A DNA stretch of 64,000 nucleotides, from contig JADJNC010000064.1 in assembly GCA_016709335.1 (NCBI GenBank), forward strand, positions 49,128 through 113,127, read 5' to 3'. The stretch comes from Candidatus Propionivibrio dominans (GTDB taxonomy: Bacteria; Pseudomonadota; Gammaproteobacteria; Burkholderiales; Rhodocyclaceae). This document shows, one piece after another, positions 7,792 to 20,013 of this stretch. The notes under the pieces were generated by a model that was not told the origin of the DNA, searched no databases, and was given only the letters and a program-made list of their open reading frames with translations. A program made the translations under genes and the position numbers. Numbering within the stretch: the first letter of the stretch is position 1; each line of letters starts with the position of its first letter.

Positions 7792-9138
7792 GTGATCGAA
7801 AGGCCCGCACCGCAGAATCGTAAATTTTACGAGTCGATGCCAGCGGTAAATCCCACAGTGGACCCCATTACCGGTTTCCTGAACCGGAATGCCGGTTTGC
7901 AGGCGGTTGCGCGGGCGGTTGCCGAAGCCAACTCAAAGCGCTCCTTGCTGGTCGTCCTGTGGGTGGACATGGATCGTTTCCGGCAGGTTAACGACTCATT
8001 CGGCCATGCCGGTGGCGATAGTGTCATTGTCCGGATCGCCGAGCGTATTCGTTCGTGTGTTTCCACCCCGGGCGAGTTCTTGCGCATGGGGAGCGACGAA
8101 TTTGTCGTGCTGATTCCCGGTCTCGACCGGATCGGTGCCGAACAGCTTGCCGGCAAGCTACTGGTTGAGATCGAAATGCCGATGCCGATCGACGACATCC
8201 TTATTCGTCCCTCAGCGAGTATCGGTATTGCCCTCGGGCAGGTGGACGACTATCCGCTTGGCCTGCTGGAACGCGCCGACCGGGCGATGATTGAAGCCAA
8301 GCGACAGGGCGGAAACCGGATCGTAATCTCGGGTGACGAACCGGTTGCCGGACGACTCGGCGTTCAATTGGCTCGTGAAGAACTGGCGATCGAAAGCGCA
8401 CTGCACGCGGCACTTGAAAGCGGCGGACTGCAACTGGAGTTCCAGCCGATCATCCGTCAGGATGGCTCCGTCGAGGCGGTCGAGGCGCTCATGCGCTGCA
8501 ACGCCCATGGCCTGAAGATTCCACCCGGAAAGTTCATTCCGGTAGCAGAGAAGACCGGACTTGTCTTCCGGCTCGGCGAATGGAGTCTGCTGCAGGGTGC
8601 TCACTGTGCGGCCTTGCTGCGCGAACAGGGCAACACTACCAAGGTGGCCATCAATGTATCCCGTGTTCAACTGACATCGACCTCATTCATGCAGGCGTTG
8701 CATGGTGCTCTGATCTGCGCCAACGTGGCACCGGAATTGATAGAGCTCGAACTGACGGAGTCGCTGTTCATGGACCTTTCGGCCACCGTCCAGGGCAATT
8801 TGCGCGGTGCTCGTGCCGCCGGGGTCGGTCTGGCGATCGACGACTTCGGCACGGGTTTTTCCTGCCTGACCAGCCTGAAAGATCTTCCGGCAACCAAACT
8901 CAAGCTGGACCGTGCGTTCATCAGCGTTCTGCCCGGGGACCGGCGGGCTTTCGCCATCGTCCGGGCGATGACCCAACTGGCGCGTGACCTGGGCATGATC
9001 GTCGTCGCCGAAGGTGTGGAAACAAAGGAGCAGCTGGATGCCTGCACGGCCGCCGGGGTGGACGCCACGCAGGGTTTTTTCAATGCCTGCCCGATGTCCG
9101 TGGAAGCCTTGTTGCAGTGGATGAAATCGGGAAAGTGA
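7792..9138 (+). CDS. GGDEF-EAL cyclic-di-GMP enzyme
   Basis: 448 residues from a GTG start with GGAGGG at 7781-7786. The GGDEF domain (about 20-180) has the metal-binding WVDMDRFRQVND, but its signature reads GSDEF, so diguanylate cyclase activity is uncertain. The EAL domain (about 200-440) keeps EALMR, the metal-binding Asn in INVSRVQL, ELTES, IDDFGTGFS, the Lys in LKLDR and VVAEGVET, the set expected of an active c-di-GMP phosphodiesterase. No transmembrane segment or sensor domain is visible, so it is cytosolic. One base separates it from the HDOD gene, so the two are co-transcribed. Confidence 0.9.
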   Translation: MIERPAPQNRKFYESMPAVNPTVDPITGFLNRNAGLQAVARAVAEANSKRSLLVVLWVDMDRFRQVNDSFGHAGGDSVIVRIAERIRSCVSTPGEFLRMGSDEFVVLIPGLDRIGAEQLAGKLLVEIEMPMPIDDILIRPSASIGIALGQVDDYPLGLLERADRAMIEAKRQGGNRIVISGDEPVAGRLGVQLAREELAIESALHAALESGGLQLEFQPIIRQDGSVEAVEALMRCNAHGLKIPPGKFIPVAEKTGLVFRLGEWSLLQGAHCAALLREQGNTTKVAINVSRVQLTSTSFMQALHGALICANVAPELIELELTESLFMDLSATVQGNLRGARAAGVGLAIDDFGTGFSCLTSLKDLPATKLKLDRAFISVLPGDRRAFAIVRAMTQLARDLGMIVVAEGVETKEQLDACTAAGVDATQGFFNACPMSVEALLQWMKSGK

Positions 9139-9139
9139 A

Positions 9140-10015
9140 ATGACGAGTGATTTCATGAATCCTTCTCCGTCGGTCGACGCTGTTCTGGAACGAATCATCA
9201 AGGCCAACGACATTCCGCCGCGCCCGCTGATCATTGACCGGATCAGGGCGGCGATGAGCCAGGATGACCCTGATTTCAGGCAGGTCGGCCAACTGATCAG
9301 TGCCGATGTCAGCCTTGCTGCCGGCCTGATCAAGACCGCCAATTCGCAGTCTTTCGGTTTTCAGAGCCGTGCGCGTTCAGTTCAGGACGCGCTGATGATG
9401 CTCGGCCTCGATGTCACCAGCCGGGCCGTCGCCGCCATCAGCCTGCGCCAGGCCTTCCCCAACAGCGGTCATTACGAACGCTTCTGGGATGCCTCAGCGC
9501 GCATCGCCGCGCTCTCGGGCTGGCTCGCCCAGCGTGTGCCAAAGCCGAAATTGCGAGCGGACGATGCCTACACCTTCGGATTGTTCCGCGACTGTGGCAT
9601 CGTCATCATGTTGCGCCGTTTTCCCGCCTACACGCAGACGCTGGCTCGCGCCAACAAGGATAGCGAGCGCCTGTTTACCGCCGTCGAACAGCAGGATTAT
9701 CCGAGCGATCACGCCATGCTCGGCTGCCTGCTGGCACAGAACTGGTGGCTGCCCGAGGAAATCTGTCAGGCGATTCGCCATCATCACGACCCGTCGACCA
9801 TCGACATGTTTGAATCCGGCCTGCCACTGGCCAGCCGCTACCTCGTTGCCGTCAGCCAGACGGCCGAGCATATCCTGCAGCAACTCACCGGAGCGAGCCA
9901 GACGCAGGAATGGCCGAAACTAGGCAACTCCTGTCTGCGCCTGCTGAGTCTTGATCAGGCGATGCTTGCCGTGCTCTACACTGAAGCTGAAGAACTGCTC
10001 AAATCAGTCGATTGA
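9140..10015 (+). CDS. HDOD-domain signalling protein
   Basis: 291 residues starting one base after the GGDEF-EAL stop. The HDOD domain spans about 20-225: PPRPLIIDRIRAAM, the ISADVSLAAGLIKTANS helix and DALMMLGLD are typical, and the later GLFRDCGIVIM and AIRHHHDP regions echo HD phosphohydrolases without the full metal set. HDOD proteins are mostly non-enzymatic scaffolds in signalling and motility. Coupling with a c-di-GMP enzyme suggests one pathway. The C-terminal 60 residues are helical with no recognised domain. Confidence 0.87.
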   Translation: MTSDFMNPSPSVDAVLERIIKANDIPPRPLIIDRIRAAMSQDDPDFRQVGQLISADVSLAAGLIKTANSQSFGFQSRARSVQDALMMLGLDVTSRAVAAISLRQAFPNSGHYERFWDASARIAALSGWLAQRVPKPKLRADDAYTFGLFRDCGIVIMLRRFPAYTQTLARANKDSERLFTAVEQQDYPSDHAMLGCLLAQNWWLPEEICQAIRHHHDPSTIDMFESGLPLASRYLVAVSQTAEHILQQLTGASQTQEWPKLGNSCLRLLSLDQAMLAVLYTEAEELLKSVD

Positions 10016-12531
<2,516 letters not shown>

Positions 12532-12532
12532 T

Positions 12533-12553
12533 CTTGCAGGACGAGTCTGCAAG
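12533..12553 (+). other. Short hairpin between katG and dps
   Basis: Perfect 7-bp inverted repeat CTTGCAG/CTGCAAG with a 7-base loop, starting two bases after the katG stop. No T tract follows, so it is not a standard intrinsic terminator. It may partly stop transcription or stabilise the katG mRNA end. Confidence 0.35.
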
Positions 12554-12643
12554 GGCCTGTGGCGTAGCCTCGACCGGGCATCAGGTTCAACACACTACCA
12601 GACAGGTGCTCTGAATTGATCAATTTCACCAAGGAGAAAAAGC

Positions 12644-13138
12644 ATGAGCAGCAAAAAAACCAGAACCTCTGCGATCGATATCGGCATCAGTGCCGATGAT
12701 CGCTCCAAGATCGTGCGCGGACTTTCAGCCCTGCTGGCAGACAGCTACACGCTTTACCTGATGACGCACAACTTCCACTGGAACGTCACCGGGCCGCAGT
12801 TCAACAGTCTGCACCTGATGTTCATGGGCCAATACACCGAGCAGTGGAACGCCCTAGACGTCATCGCCGAACGCATTCGTGCGCTCGGGCATCCGGCACC
12901 AGGCACCTACAAGGAATTCGTCAAGCTGGCCTCAATCAAGGAGGTTGAAGGCGTACCCAAGGCCGATGACATGATCGGCCATCTGGTCGCCGCTCAGGAA
13001 GCCACGGCACGCACGGCGCGCAAGCTGTTTCCCCTGGCCGATTCGGCGAACGATCAGCCAACCGCTGATCTGCTGACCCAACGCCTTGAAGTGCACGAGA
13101 AAACCGCCTGGATGCTGCGCAGTCTGCTTGAGGATTAA
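12644..13138 (+). CDS. dps: Dps-family DNA-protection ferritin
   Basis: 164 residues preceded by AAGGAG. Four-helix ferritin-like fold with the inter-subunit ferroxidase residues of Dps: His in [14 protein letters not shown] near residue 42 and the acidic pair in [15 protein letters not shown] near residue 72. The dodecamer oxidises and stores iron with peroxide and can coat DNA. The N-terminus is short with a few lysines. It follows katG and is convergent with hisC, the two stops lying about six bases apart. Confidence 0.93.
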   Translation: MSSKKTRTSAIDIGISADDRSKIVRGLSALLADSYTLYLMTHNFHWNVTGPQFNSLHLMFMGQYTEQWNALDVIAERIRALGHPAPGTYKEFVKLASIKEVEGVPKADDMIGHLVAAQEATARTARKLFPLADSANDQPTADLLTQRLEVHEKTAWMLRSLLED

Positions 13139-13144
13139 ACCGCG

Positions 13145-14230
13145 CTAGCCGAGGATTTCACGTAGTGCGTCGACCAGCACCTGACACTGGTCATCGGTAC
13201 CGATGGTGATGCGCAGGTGCTGCTCGATGCGTGGCAGCGTGAAGTGGCGAACGATGACCTGGCGCTGGCGCAGTTGCGCCGCCAGTTGTGCCGCATCGTG
13301 GTGCGGATGGCGCGTGAAGATGAAGTTGGCTGCCGAAGGCAGTACCTCGAAGCCGAGGCGTTCAAGGTCGGTCGACAGTGTTGTGCGGCTGTTTATGACG
13401 GCCAGTCGGGTCTTCTCCAGATGTTCCCTGTCGTTCATTGCCGCGCTGGCCCCGGCTATCGCCAGGCGGTCGAGCGGATAGGAATTGAAACTGTTCTTCA
13501 CCCGCTCCAGCGCCTCGATCAGCAGGGTATTGCCGACGGCATAACCGGCGCGCAGCCCGGCCAGCGAATGCGACTTGGAGAGCGTACGGATCACCAACAG
13601 GTTGGGGTAACGATTGACCAGTGCGATGGACGTGGGAATGACCTGGCCGGCGAAGTCGATGTAGGCCTCGTCGATGACGACAACGCTTTTTCGGTGGGCG
13701 GCGACCAGGCGCTCGATTTCAGCCAGTGGCAGCAAGTGGCCGGTCGGCGCATTGGGGTTGGCGATGATGATGCCGCCGTTCTCTCTGTTGTAGTCGTCGA
13801 TGCGGACCTCGAAGTGCTCGCCGAGCGGGATGCTGATGTGCTGCACGCCATAGAGACCGCAGTACACCGGATAGAAGCTGTAGGTGATGTCCGGCAGCAG
13901 AATCGGCTTTTCGTGCTTGAGCAGGGCCATGAAGGTGTGCGCCAGCACTTCGTCGGAACCGTTGCCGACGAAGACCTGAGCCGGCGTGATGGCCAGCCCG
14001 GCAAAGTGGGCGGCGACCGCTTCCTTGAAGCGCTCGGCGCTGGGGTCGGGATAGAGGCGCAGTCTCGCGCCATCGGCGCCCAGTTCCTCGCGTATCGCGG
14101 CGACGGCATGCGGCGACGGCGGGTAGGGGTTTTCGTTGGTGTTCAGCTTGACGAGACCGGGCAACCTGGGTTGCTCACCCGGAACGTACGGGGTCAGCTT
14201 ATGGACGAGGGCACTCCAGAATTGGCTCAT
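13145..14230 (-). CDS. hisC: Histidinol-phosphate aminotransferase
   Basis: 361 residues, full length for class-I/II aminotransferase HisC. It has the N-terminal [38 protein letters not shown], and the PLP-binding Lys in [16 protein letters not shown] near residue 220. It makes histidinol phosphate from imidazole-acetol phosphate and glutamate. It is on the minus strand, divergent from hisB across about 140 bases, whereas the other his genes here run rightward. Confidence 0.95.
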   Translation of the reverse strand: MSQFWSALVHKLTPYVPGEQPRLPGLVKLNTNENPYPPSPHAVAAIREELGADGARLRLYPDPSAERFKEAVAAHFAGLAITPAQVFVGNGSDEVLAHTFMALLKHEKPILLPDITYSFYPVYCGLYGVQHISIPLGEHFEVRIDDYNRENGGIIIANPNAPTGHLLPLAEIERLVAAHRKSVVVIDEAYIDFAGQVIPTSIALVNRYPNLLVIRTLSKSHSLAGLRAGYAVGNTLLIEALERVKNSFNSYPLDRLAIAGASAAMNDREHLEKTRLAVINSRTTLSTDLERLGFEVLPSAANFIFTRHPHHDAAQLAAQLRQRQVIVRHFTLPRIEQHLRITIGTDDQCQVLVDALREILG

Positions 14231-14372
14231 GAACGGCTCGCAAGGTCGAATGCAGCAGAAGCCTTAAATGGTATCATGCACGACTATTGGTTTGAGCCGC
14301 CCGGAGTGTGATCCGGAGGTTCGCCCCAGAGATTTATGAATTCGATTTTTGCCTCTTTGCGACGGGGTCTTC

Positions 14373-14960
14373 ATGCGGCAAGCCGAAATTACCAGAAACA
14401 CCCTAGAAACCCGGATCAAGGTTCGTCTTGATCTTGACGGTAGCGGTCAGGGCAAGTTTGCCAGCGGCGTTCCTTTTCTCGATCACATGCTCGATCAGAT
14501 AGCCCGTCACGGGATGATCGATCTTGACGTCGAGGCGCAGGGGGATCTGCACATTGACGCGCACCACACGGTCGAGGACATCGGCATTACGCTCGGGCAG
14601 GCGCTGGCCAGGGCGCTGGGCGAAAAGCAGGGCTTGCGTCGCTATGGGCACGCCTATGTGCCGCTCGACGAGGCGCTGTCGCGCGTGGTGGTCGATCTCT
14701 CGGGTCGCCCCGGCCTGGTGTTCAATGTCGAATTCAGGCGCGCCATGGTCGGTGCTTTTGACGTTGACCTGACCCATGAATTTTTCCAGGGTCTGGTCAA
14801 TCACGCCCTGATCACCGTGCAGGTCGACAACCTGCGCGGCGAAAATGCGCACCACCAGGCCGAGACGGTCTTCAAGGCCTTCGGTCGCGCCCTGCGTATG
14901 GCGGCAGAAGTCGATCCGCGTGCGGCGGGACGCATCCCCTCAACCAAGGGATCGCTCTGA
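14373..14960 (+). CDS. hisB: Imidazoleglycerol-phosphate dehydratase
   Basis: 195 residues from the ATG at 14373; an upstream TTG at 14349 would add eight residues unlike the family. The two metal-binding His clusters are present ([13 protein letters not shown] and [12 protein letters not shown], later [15 protein letters not shown]). This is the monofunctional form, without the phosphatase domain of E. coli HisB. First gene of the rightward his operon; its stop overlaps the hisH start (TGATG). Confidence 0.95.
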   Translation: MRQAEITRNTLETRIKVRLDLDGSGQGKFASGVPFLDHMLDQIARHGMIDLDVEAQGDLHIDAHHTVEDIGITLGQALARALGEKQGLRRYGHAYVPLDEALSRVVVDLSGRPGLVFNVEFRRAMVGAFDVDLTHEFFQGLVNHALITVQVDNLRGENAHHQAETVFKAFGRALRMAAEVDPRAAGRIPSTKGSL

Positions 14961-15610
14961 TGGCATCAGCGTCAGGCCGGATAGCCGTTGTCGACTATGG
15001 CATGGGCAATCTGCGCTCCGTCTGGCAGGCGCTGGTGCGAGTCGCCGAGGGCCGCGAAGTCCTCGTCACTGCCGATCCGGCGCTGGTGGCCACGGCCGAA
15101 CGCGTGGTGTTCCCCGGTCAGGGCGCGATGCCTGATTGCATGCGGGAACTCGATGCACGCGGCTTGCGCGCGGTCGTTCTCGAAGCGGCGAAGAGCAAAC
15201 CCTTTCTCGGGATCTGCATCGGCCTGCAAATGCTCTTTGAGCACAGCGATGAGGGCGATGTTCCGGGTCTGGGCGTCTTCGCCGGTAGTGTTCGTCGTTT
15301 TCCGGCTGAAAAGATGATCGCACCGCAGGGCGACAAGCTGAAGGTGCCACACATGGGGTGGAACGAGGTGAAACACAGCCGGCCTCACCCGCTGTGGAAC
15401 GGCATCGCCGACGGCGCGCGTTTTTATTTCGTGCATAGCTATTGCGTTGAACCGCTCGATCGCGAGTGCATCGTCGGCATGACGGACTACGGTATCCCCT
15501 TTACCAGTGCCGTGGCGCGGGATAATATCTTCGCTATCCAGTGCCATCCGGAGAAGAGTGCGGAGGCCGGGCTCGCTTTGCTGTCCAGTTTCACTCGCTG
15601 GAAGCCCTGA
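14960..15610 (+). CDS. hisH: Imidazole glycerol phosphate synthase, glutaminase subunit
   Basis: 216 residues. Class-I glutamine amidotransferase: nucleophile Cys in [12 protein letters not shown] near residue 84, and His/Glu in IQCHPEKS near the C-terminus. It makes ammonia from glutamine for HisF. Starts within the hisB stop, so coupled to it. Confidence 0.95.
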   Translation: MASASGRIAVVDYGMGNLRSVWQALVRVAEGREVLVTADPALVATAERVVFPGQGAMPDCMRELDARGLRAVVLEAAKSKPFLGICIGLQMLFEHSDEGDVPGLGVFAGSVRRFPAEKMIAPQGDKLKVPHMGWNEVKHSRPHPLWNGIADGARFYFVHSYCVEPLDRECIVGMTDYGIPFTSAVARDNIFAIQCHPEKSAEAGLALLSSFTRWKP

Positions 15611-15674
15611 ACAGACCTTGTTCTTTTCTATCCTTTTCGAACTTTTTTCCTTACACTACTTTTCGCTTTCCAAA

Positions 15675-16418
15675 ATGCTGATCATTCCCGCGATTGACCT
15701 GAAGGACGGGCAGTGCGTTCGTCTCAAACAGGGGCTGATGAACGATGCCACGGTTTTTTCAACCTCTCCTGGCGAGCAGGCGACTCACTGGCTGGAGCAG
15801 GGCGCCCGCCGCCTGCATGTCGTCGATCTCAACGGTGCCTTCGCCGGCAAACCAAAGAACGAACATGCAATCAAGGAGATCGTCGACGCTCTTGGCGATG
15901 AAATTCCGATTCAACTCGGTGGCGGCATCCGCGACCTCGACACCATCGAGCGCTGTCTGGATGATGGCGTCAGCTACGTCATCATCGGGACCGCCGCAGT
16001 AAAAAATCCCGGCTTCCTGCACGATGCCTGCAGCGCCTTTCCGGGGCAGATCATCGTTGGCCTGGACGCCAGGGAGGGCAAGGTGGCGGTCGATGGCTGG
16101 TCGAAGCTGACCGGTCACGATGTCATCGATCTGGCCAGGAAATGCCAGGACTATGGTGTCGAAGGAATCATCTACACCGATATCGGTCGCGACGGCATGC
16201 TCTCGGGCATCAACATCGAGGCCACGGTCAAGCTGGCGCAGGCCCTGATCATTCCGGTGATTGCCAGTGGCGGCCTGTCAAGCATGGATGACATCAGGAA
16301 TCTCTGTGCGGTTGAGCATGAAGGGATTTTTGCCACCATTGCCGGTCGCGCCATCTATGACGGCTCGCTCGATTTTGCCGCCGCGCAGGCGGAAGCCGAC
16401 CGCGCCACGCAGCGCTAG
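15675..16418 (+). CDS. hisA: ProFAR isomerase
   Basis: 247 residues from the ATG at 15675, which gives the family N-terminus [17 protein letters not shown]; the frame is open further upstream but overlaps hisH. TIM-barrel with a phosphate-binding GGGIRD and [11 protein letters not shown], and catalytic Asp residues in AIDLKDG and TDIGRDGM. It converts ProFAR to PRFAR. It lies 64 bases after hisH, the largest gap before hisF in this operon. Confidence 0.95.
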   Translation: MLIIPAIDLKDGQCVRLKQGLMNDATVFSTSPGEQATHWLEQGARRLHVVDLNGAFAGKPKNEHAIKEIVDALGDEIPIQLGGGIRDLDTIERCLDDGVSYVIIGTAAVKNPGFLHDACSAFPGQIIVGLDAREGKVAVDGWSKLTGHDVIDLARKCQDYGVEGIIYTDIGRDGMLSGINIEATVKLAQALIIPVIASGGLSSMDDIRNLCAVEHEGIFATIAGRAIYDGSLDFAAAQAEADRATQR

Positions 16419-16464
16419 TGCATCACTCATTGATCAAAGTTGATCGAAAGCACGGGTACCCGCT

Positions 16465-17226
16465 TTGGGACTGGCAAAACGCATCATTCCCTGTCTTGAC
16501 GTAACCGCCGGTCGGGTGGTCAAAGGCACCAATTTCGTCGATCTGCGCGATGCCGGCGATCCGGTCGAGATTGCCCGTCGCTATGATGCGCAGGGCGCCG
16601 ACGAGGTGACTTTTCTTGACATCACCGCCTCGTCCGACCAGCGCGACATCATCCTGCACATCGTCGAAGCCTGTGCCGCGCAGGTCTTCATTCCGCTGAC
16701 CGTCGGCGGCGGCGTGCGTTCGGTGGCCGATGTGCGTCGGCTGCTCAATGCTGGTGCCGACAAGGTCAGCATGAACACGGCGGCCGTCGACAATCCTGAT
16801 CTGGTTGCCGAGGCCTCGGCCAAGGTTGGCAACCAGTGCATTGTTGTCGCCATCGACGCCAAGCAGGTGGCTCCAGGCCAGTGGGAGGTGTTTACCCATG
16901 GCGGGCGGAAGCGTACCGGGCTCGACGCCGTCGCGTGGGCCTGCCGCGTGCAGCAACTCGGTGCCGGAGAAATCCTGCTCACCAGCATGGATCGCGATGG
17001 CACCAGGAATGGCTTTGACTTGCCGCTGACCCGTACTGTTTCCGATGCCGTCGATATCCCGGTGATCGCCAGCGGCGGGGTTGGAAATCTTCAGCATCTG
17101 GCCGATGGGGTGACGCAAGGTCGCGCCGATGCGGTGCTGGCGGCGAGTATTTTCCACTTTGGCGAATTTACCGTGCGCCAGGCCAAGGAGTTCATGCGCG
17201 AGCGCGGCATCGAGGTGCGTCTGTGA
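16465..17226 (+). CDS. hisF: Imidazole glycerol phosphate synthase, cyclase subunit
   Basis: 253 residues. TTG start at 16465 giving [13 protein letters not shown]; no ATG or GTG lies nearby in frame, and shorter starts would lose the conserved [11 protein letters not shown] strand. Catalytic Asp residues are in [13 protein letters not shown] and [11 protein letters not shown]-barrel partner of HisH, forming the imidazole ring and releasing AICAR. Its stop overlaps hisI. Confidence 0.94.
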   Translation: MGLAKRIIPCLDVTAGRVVKGTNFVDLRDAGDPVEIARRYDAQGADEVTFLDITASSDQRDIILHIVEACAAQVFIPLTVGGGVRSVADVRRLLNAGADKVSMNTAAVDNPDLVAEASAKVGNQCIVVAIDAKQVAPGQWEVFTHGGRKRTGLDAVAWACRVQQLGAGEILLTSMDRDGTRNGFDLPLTRTVSDAVDIPVIASGGVGNLQHLADGVTQGRADAVLAASIFHFGEFTVRQAKEFMRERGIEVRL

Positions 17227-17627
17227 GCGATCTGGACCCCGATGCGGGCTGGCTCGATGCGCTCAAATGGGATGATAACGGGATGATCCCGGCCATCGCG
17301 CAAGAGGCAAGGAGTGGCCGGGTCGTGATGTTTGCCTGGATGAACCGCGAATCGCTACAGAAAACGCTGGCCTGTGGTAACGCGGTATACTGGTCCAGGA
17401 CACGTCAGCAGCTTTGGAAGAAGGGTGAGGAATCCGGACATTTCCAGAAAATCATTTCGATTCGTGCCGATTGCGACGGTGACGTGTTGCTGCTGTCCGT
17501 CGAGCAGGTGGGCGGGATTGCCTGTCACACGGGTCGGGAAAGCTGCTTCTTTTTCGAATTGCAGGGGGAACGCTGGGTTCCCGCTGATCCGGTTTTGAAA
17601 GATCCTAAGGAAATTTACGCAAAATGA
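17223..17627 (+). CDS. hisI: Phosphoribosyl-AMP cyclohydrolase
   Basis: 134 residues, GTG start overlapping the hisF stop (GTGA). Substrate-binding [16 protein letters not shown] near residue 58, zinc/magnesium-binding ADCDGD near residue 82, and the Cys residues of [10 protein letters not shown]. Separate from hisE, as in most betaproteobacteria. It opens the purine ring of PR-AMP. Confidence 0.95.
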   Translation: MSDLDPDAGWLDALKWDDNGMIPAIAQEARSGRVVMFAWMNRESLQKTLACGNAVYWSRTRQQLWKKGEESGHFQKIISIRADCDGDVLLLSVEQVGGIACHTGRESCFFFELQGERWVPADPVLKDPKEIYAK

Positions 17628-17947
17628 CTACTCACGACATACTCTATCGTCTTTCCGAAACCCTGGCGACGCGTCGTCACGCCGATCCGGAAACGTCCTA
17701 TACCGCCAAGCTGCTTGCCGGTGGCCCGGACTCGATCCTGAAAAAGATTGGCGAGGAAAGTGCTGAACTGATCATTGCCGCCAAGGATGGCAAACGGCTG
17801 AATATCGTCTGGGAGTCGACCGACATGATTTTTCACGTGCTGGTGTTGCTGACCTATTATGGCATGGGGATTGAAGATGTGGCCCAGGAACTGCGCCGCC
17901 GCGAGGGGGTTTCCGGGATCGACGAAAAGAAGTCAAGGACCAAGTAG
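17624..17947 (+). CDS. hisE: Phosphoribosyl-ATP pyrophosphatase
   Basis: 107 residues, start overlapping the hisI stop by four bases. MazG-like helical fold with [17 protein letters not shown] carrying the acidic metal site and a second motif at [14 protein letters not shown]. It removes pyrophosphate from PR-ATP. Last biosynthetic gene of the his operon; the HIT gene follows after seven bases. Confidence 0.94.
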   Translation: MTTHDILYRLSETLATRRHADPETSYTAKLLAGGPDSILKKIGEESAELIIAAKDGKRLNIVWESTDMIFHVLVLLTYYGMGIEDVAQELRRREGVSGIDEKKSRTK

Positions 17948-17954
17948 ATAGATC

Positions 17955-18305
17955 ATGGATAACTGCCTTTTTTGCAGGATTGCCCGCGGCGAAATACCTT
18001 CGCGCCAGGTTTATGCCGACGACGATCTTTTCGCTTTCCACGATATCAATCCGGCGCGTCCGCTGCATGTTCTGGTGATACCCAGGCGCCACATCACCTC
18101 GCTGGCGACGAGTACTGAAGCCGATACCCTGGTGCTTGGCCGGATGCTCGCCGTCGCCAACCAGTTGGCTACGGAAAACGGCAGTCCGGACGGATTTCGT
18201 GTCATTATCAATACCGGCCGCATCGGGCAGCAGGAAGTACAGCACCTGCATGCACACATCGTTGGCGGACCGGACCCGGTCGGGCCGATGCTCAAACGGG
18301 TTTGA
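17955..18305 (+). CDS. HIT-family (HINT-like) nucleotide hydrolase
   Basis: 116 residues. The histidine triad QHLHAHIVGG is near residue 96, and the N-terminal CLFCRIARGEIP Cys pair suits the zinc-binding HINT branch. HINT proteins hydrolyse adenosine phosphoramidates. The place between hisE and tatA is conserved in many betaproteobacteria, so it is probably carried in the his transcript rather than needed for histidine synthesis. Confidence 0.9.
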   Translation: MDNCLFCRIARGEIPSRQVYADDDLFAFHDINPARPLHVLVIPRRHITSLATSTEADTLVLGRMLAVANQLATENGSPDGFRVIINTGRIGQQEVQHLHAHIVGGPDPVGPMLKRV

Positions 18306-18439
18306 CGGGCATGGATTGGGCAGTACGTACGGTATGACTTTCTTTGGCCTGCCCGTTTTCCTCAACCCCGGTCCTCTTCCAGAGGGCGAGGGGAGCTTCG
18401 AGAGTTGCTTGCGCGGCTTTCACGTTAAGGAGATGAATC

Positions 18440-18682
18440 ATGGGTAGTTTCAGTATCTGGCACTGGCTGATCGTTCTGATCATCGTCATGCTTGTATTCG
18501 GCACCAAGAAACTGCGCAATATCGGCGAGGATCTCGGCGGCGCCGTGAAAGGCTTCAAGGAGGGCGTAAAGGACGCTGCGGCAGAGAACAAGCCGGCGGC
18601 TGATTCGCCTTCGCCTCCACCGCAGCAGGTCGCCGGCGGCCAGACCATCGAGGGCGAGGTCAAGGAAAAGACCAAGTCGTAA
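18440..18682 (+). CDS. tatA: Sec-independent translocase subunit TatA
   Basis: 80 residues, RBS AAGGAG at 18427-18432. One N-terminal transmembrane helix (about 3-20), the hinge [22 protein letters not shown] and an amphipathic helix, then a Pro/Ala-rich charged tail. It oligomerises to form the pathway for folded proteins. The iron-sulphur and redox enzymes that use Tat are not in this window. Confidence 0.93.
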   Translation: MGSFSIWHWLIVLIIVMLVFGTKKLRNIGEDLGGAVKGFKEGVKDAAAENKPAADSPSPPPQQVAGGQTIEGEVKEKTKS

Positions 18683-18690
18683 GGTGAAGC

Positions 18691-18814
18691 AAGTGAGGAG
18701 TCCGGAGTGAGGAGTGAGGAGTGAGGAGTCGGGCGAAGTTCCCTCACCGTTCAGGCACCCCCTTGCGCACGCTTCGCTCATAACTCCTCACTCCTGACCC
18801 CTTACTCCTCACTT
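18691..18814. repeat. Inverted repeat made of GTGAGGA-type units between tatA and tatB
   Basis: Left arm 18691-18722 and right arm 18783-18814 are 32 bases each and pair at 28 of 32 positions. Each arm is itself a short tandem of GTGAGGAGT-like units, and one more unit follows the left arm. The 60-base spacer contains no gene but has its own pairing (GCGAAG/CTTCGC). It fills nearly all of the tatA-tatB gap, so the transcript would contain a long hairpin between two genes normally made together. Confidence 0.75.
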
Positions 18815-18826
18815 CTCATTTAACCC

Positions 18827-19246
18827 ATGTTCGATGTCGGCTTCTCCGAACTGATCGTTATTGCCATCGTCGCCCTGGTGGTGATCGGGCCTGAGCGTCT
18901 GCCCAAGGTGGCGCGCACGGTCGGGCATCTGCTCGGGCGCATGCAGCGTTATGTCAATGATGTCAAAGCCGACATCAGCCGTGAAATGCAGCTCGATGAA
19001 TTGAAAAAGCTGCAAGCCGAAGTACAGGATTCGGCTCGCAATTTCGAGCGCAGCATGAGCAGTGAAATGCAGGCGATTGAAAAGGCTGTCGATCCGGCGG
19101 CGGCGCCAGTCGACCAGGGTCTTTCACCGCCAGCGACCGCCGGCGTGACGGTAGCCGGGGCTCAGAACATGACACCGCTGGTGACCGGCGACTCTGCCGG
19201 CCCCCTTGAATCTGCTGCGTCTCCTGGCCCGGCAGCCAAAGCATGA
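18827..19246 (+). CDS. tatB: Tat translocase receptor subunit TatB
   Basis: 139 residues starting MFDVGFSELIVIAIVALVV, with the conserved Glu early in the single transmembrane helix and GPERLPKVART after it, which separate TatB from TatA. An amphipathic helix is followed by a Pro/Ala-rich tail. With TatC it binds twin-arginine signal peptides. Its start lies 12 bases after the right arm of the repeat. Confidence 0.93.
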   Translation: MFDVGFSELIVIAIVALVVIGPERLPKVARTVGHLLGRMQRYVNDVKADISREMQLDELKKLQAEVQDSARNFERSMSSEMQAIEKAVDPAAAPVDQGLSPPATAGVTVAGAQNMTPLVTGDSAGPLESAASPGPAAKA

Positions 19247-19253
19247 ACGCCGC

Positions 19254-20012
19254 ATGAGTCAGCCGGAAGACACTTTTCTCTCGCATCTCTTTGAATTGCG
19301 CGACCGCCTGATTCGGGTTCTGCTCTCCATCGGTATCGTCTTTCTTTGCCTGTTCCCGTGGGCCAAGGAGCTTTACGCACTTCTCGCCAAGCCGCTCCTG
19401 GCCTCGCTGCCACAGGGCGGGCAGATGATTGCCACCGACGTCGTCGGCGTTTTTCTGGTGCCGATGAAGGTGACGCTGATGCTCGCCTTCCTGATCGCCC
19501 TGCCTTACGTTCTCTATCAGATCTGGGCCTTCGTCGCCCCCGGCCTGTATGCCCACGAGAAACGGCTGGCACTGCCGCTGGTGGCGGCCAGCGTCGTCCT
19601 CTTTTTTATCGGGATGGCCTTCGCGTATTTTCTGGTTTTTCCGACGGTCTTCGGCTTCATGGCCAAGGTCGCGCCGGAAGGTGTCGCCTGGATGACCGAT
19701 ATCGAAAAGTATCTCTCTTTTGTGATGAGCACCTTTTTAGCCTTTGGCGTGACTTTCGAGGTGCCGGTGGTGGTGATCGTCCTGGTGCAGATGCGCATCG
19801 TCAAGCTCGCCACACTCAAGGAATGGCGCCCTTACGTGATTGTCGGCGCGTTCGTGGTCGGCGCCATCTTCACCCCGCCGGACGTGATTTCCCAGCTCAT
19901 GCTGGCCATTCCGCTGTGCCTGCTGTATGAGCTGGGGATGTTGATGGCTCGCTTTGTCAGCAAGCCGGACGCTGAGCCGGCAGCCTCGGAGCAAAGCCCC
20001 GACAAGACCTGA
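19254..20012 (+). CDS. tatC: Tat translocase core subunit TatC
   Basis: 252 residues from the ATG at 19254, seven bases after tatB. It begins MSQPEDTFLSHLFELRDRLI, the cytosolic TatC signature, and has six membrane helices. The PGLYAHEKR loop and the Glu of GVTFEVPVV are the conserved signal-peptide contacts. Convergent with the DegS-like gene, with almost no gap. Confidence 0.95.
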   Translation: MSQPEDTFLSHLFELRDRLIRVLLSIGIVFLCLFPWAKELYALLAKPLLASLPQGGQMIATDVVGVFLVPMKVTLMLAFLIALPYVLYQIWAFVAPGLYAHEKRLALPLVAASVVLFFIGMAFAYFLVFPTVFGFMAKVAPEGVAWMTDIEKYLSFVMSTFLAFGVTFEVPVVVIVLVQMRIVKLATLKEWRPYVIVGAFVVGAIFTPPDVISQLMLAIPLCLLYELGMLMARFVSKPDAEPAASEQSPDKT

Positions 20013-20013
20013 A

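Noticed and set aside
12533..12553. Intrinsic terminator after katG
   Set aside because: The stem is perfect, but no T tract follows, so it is listed only as a hairpin.
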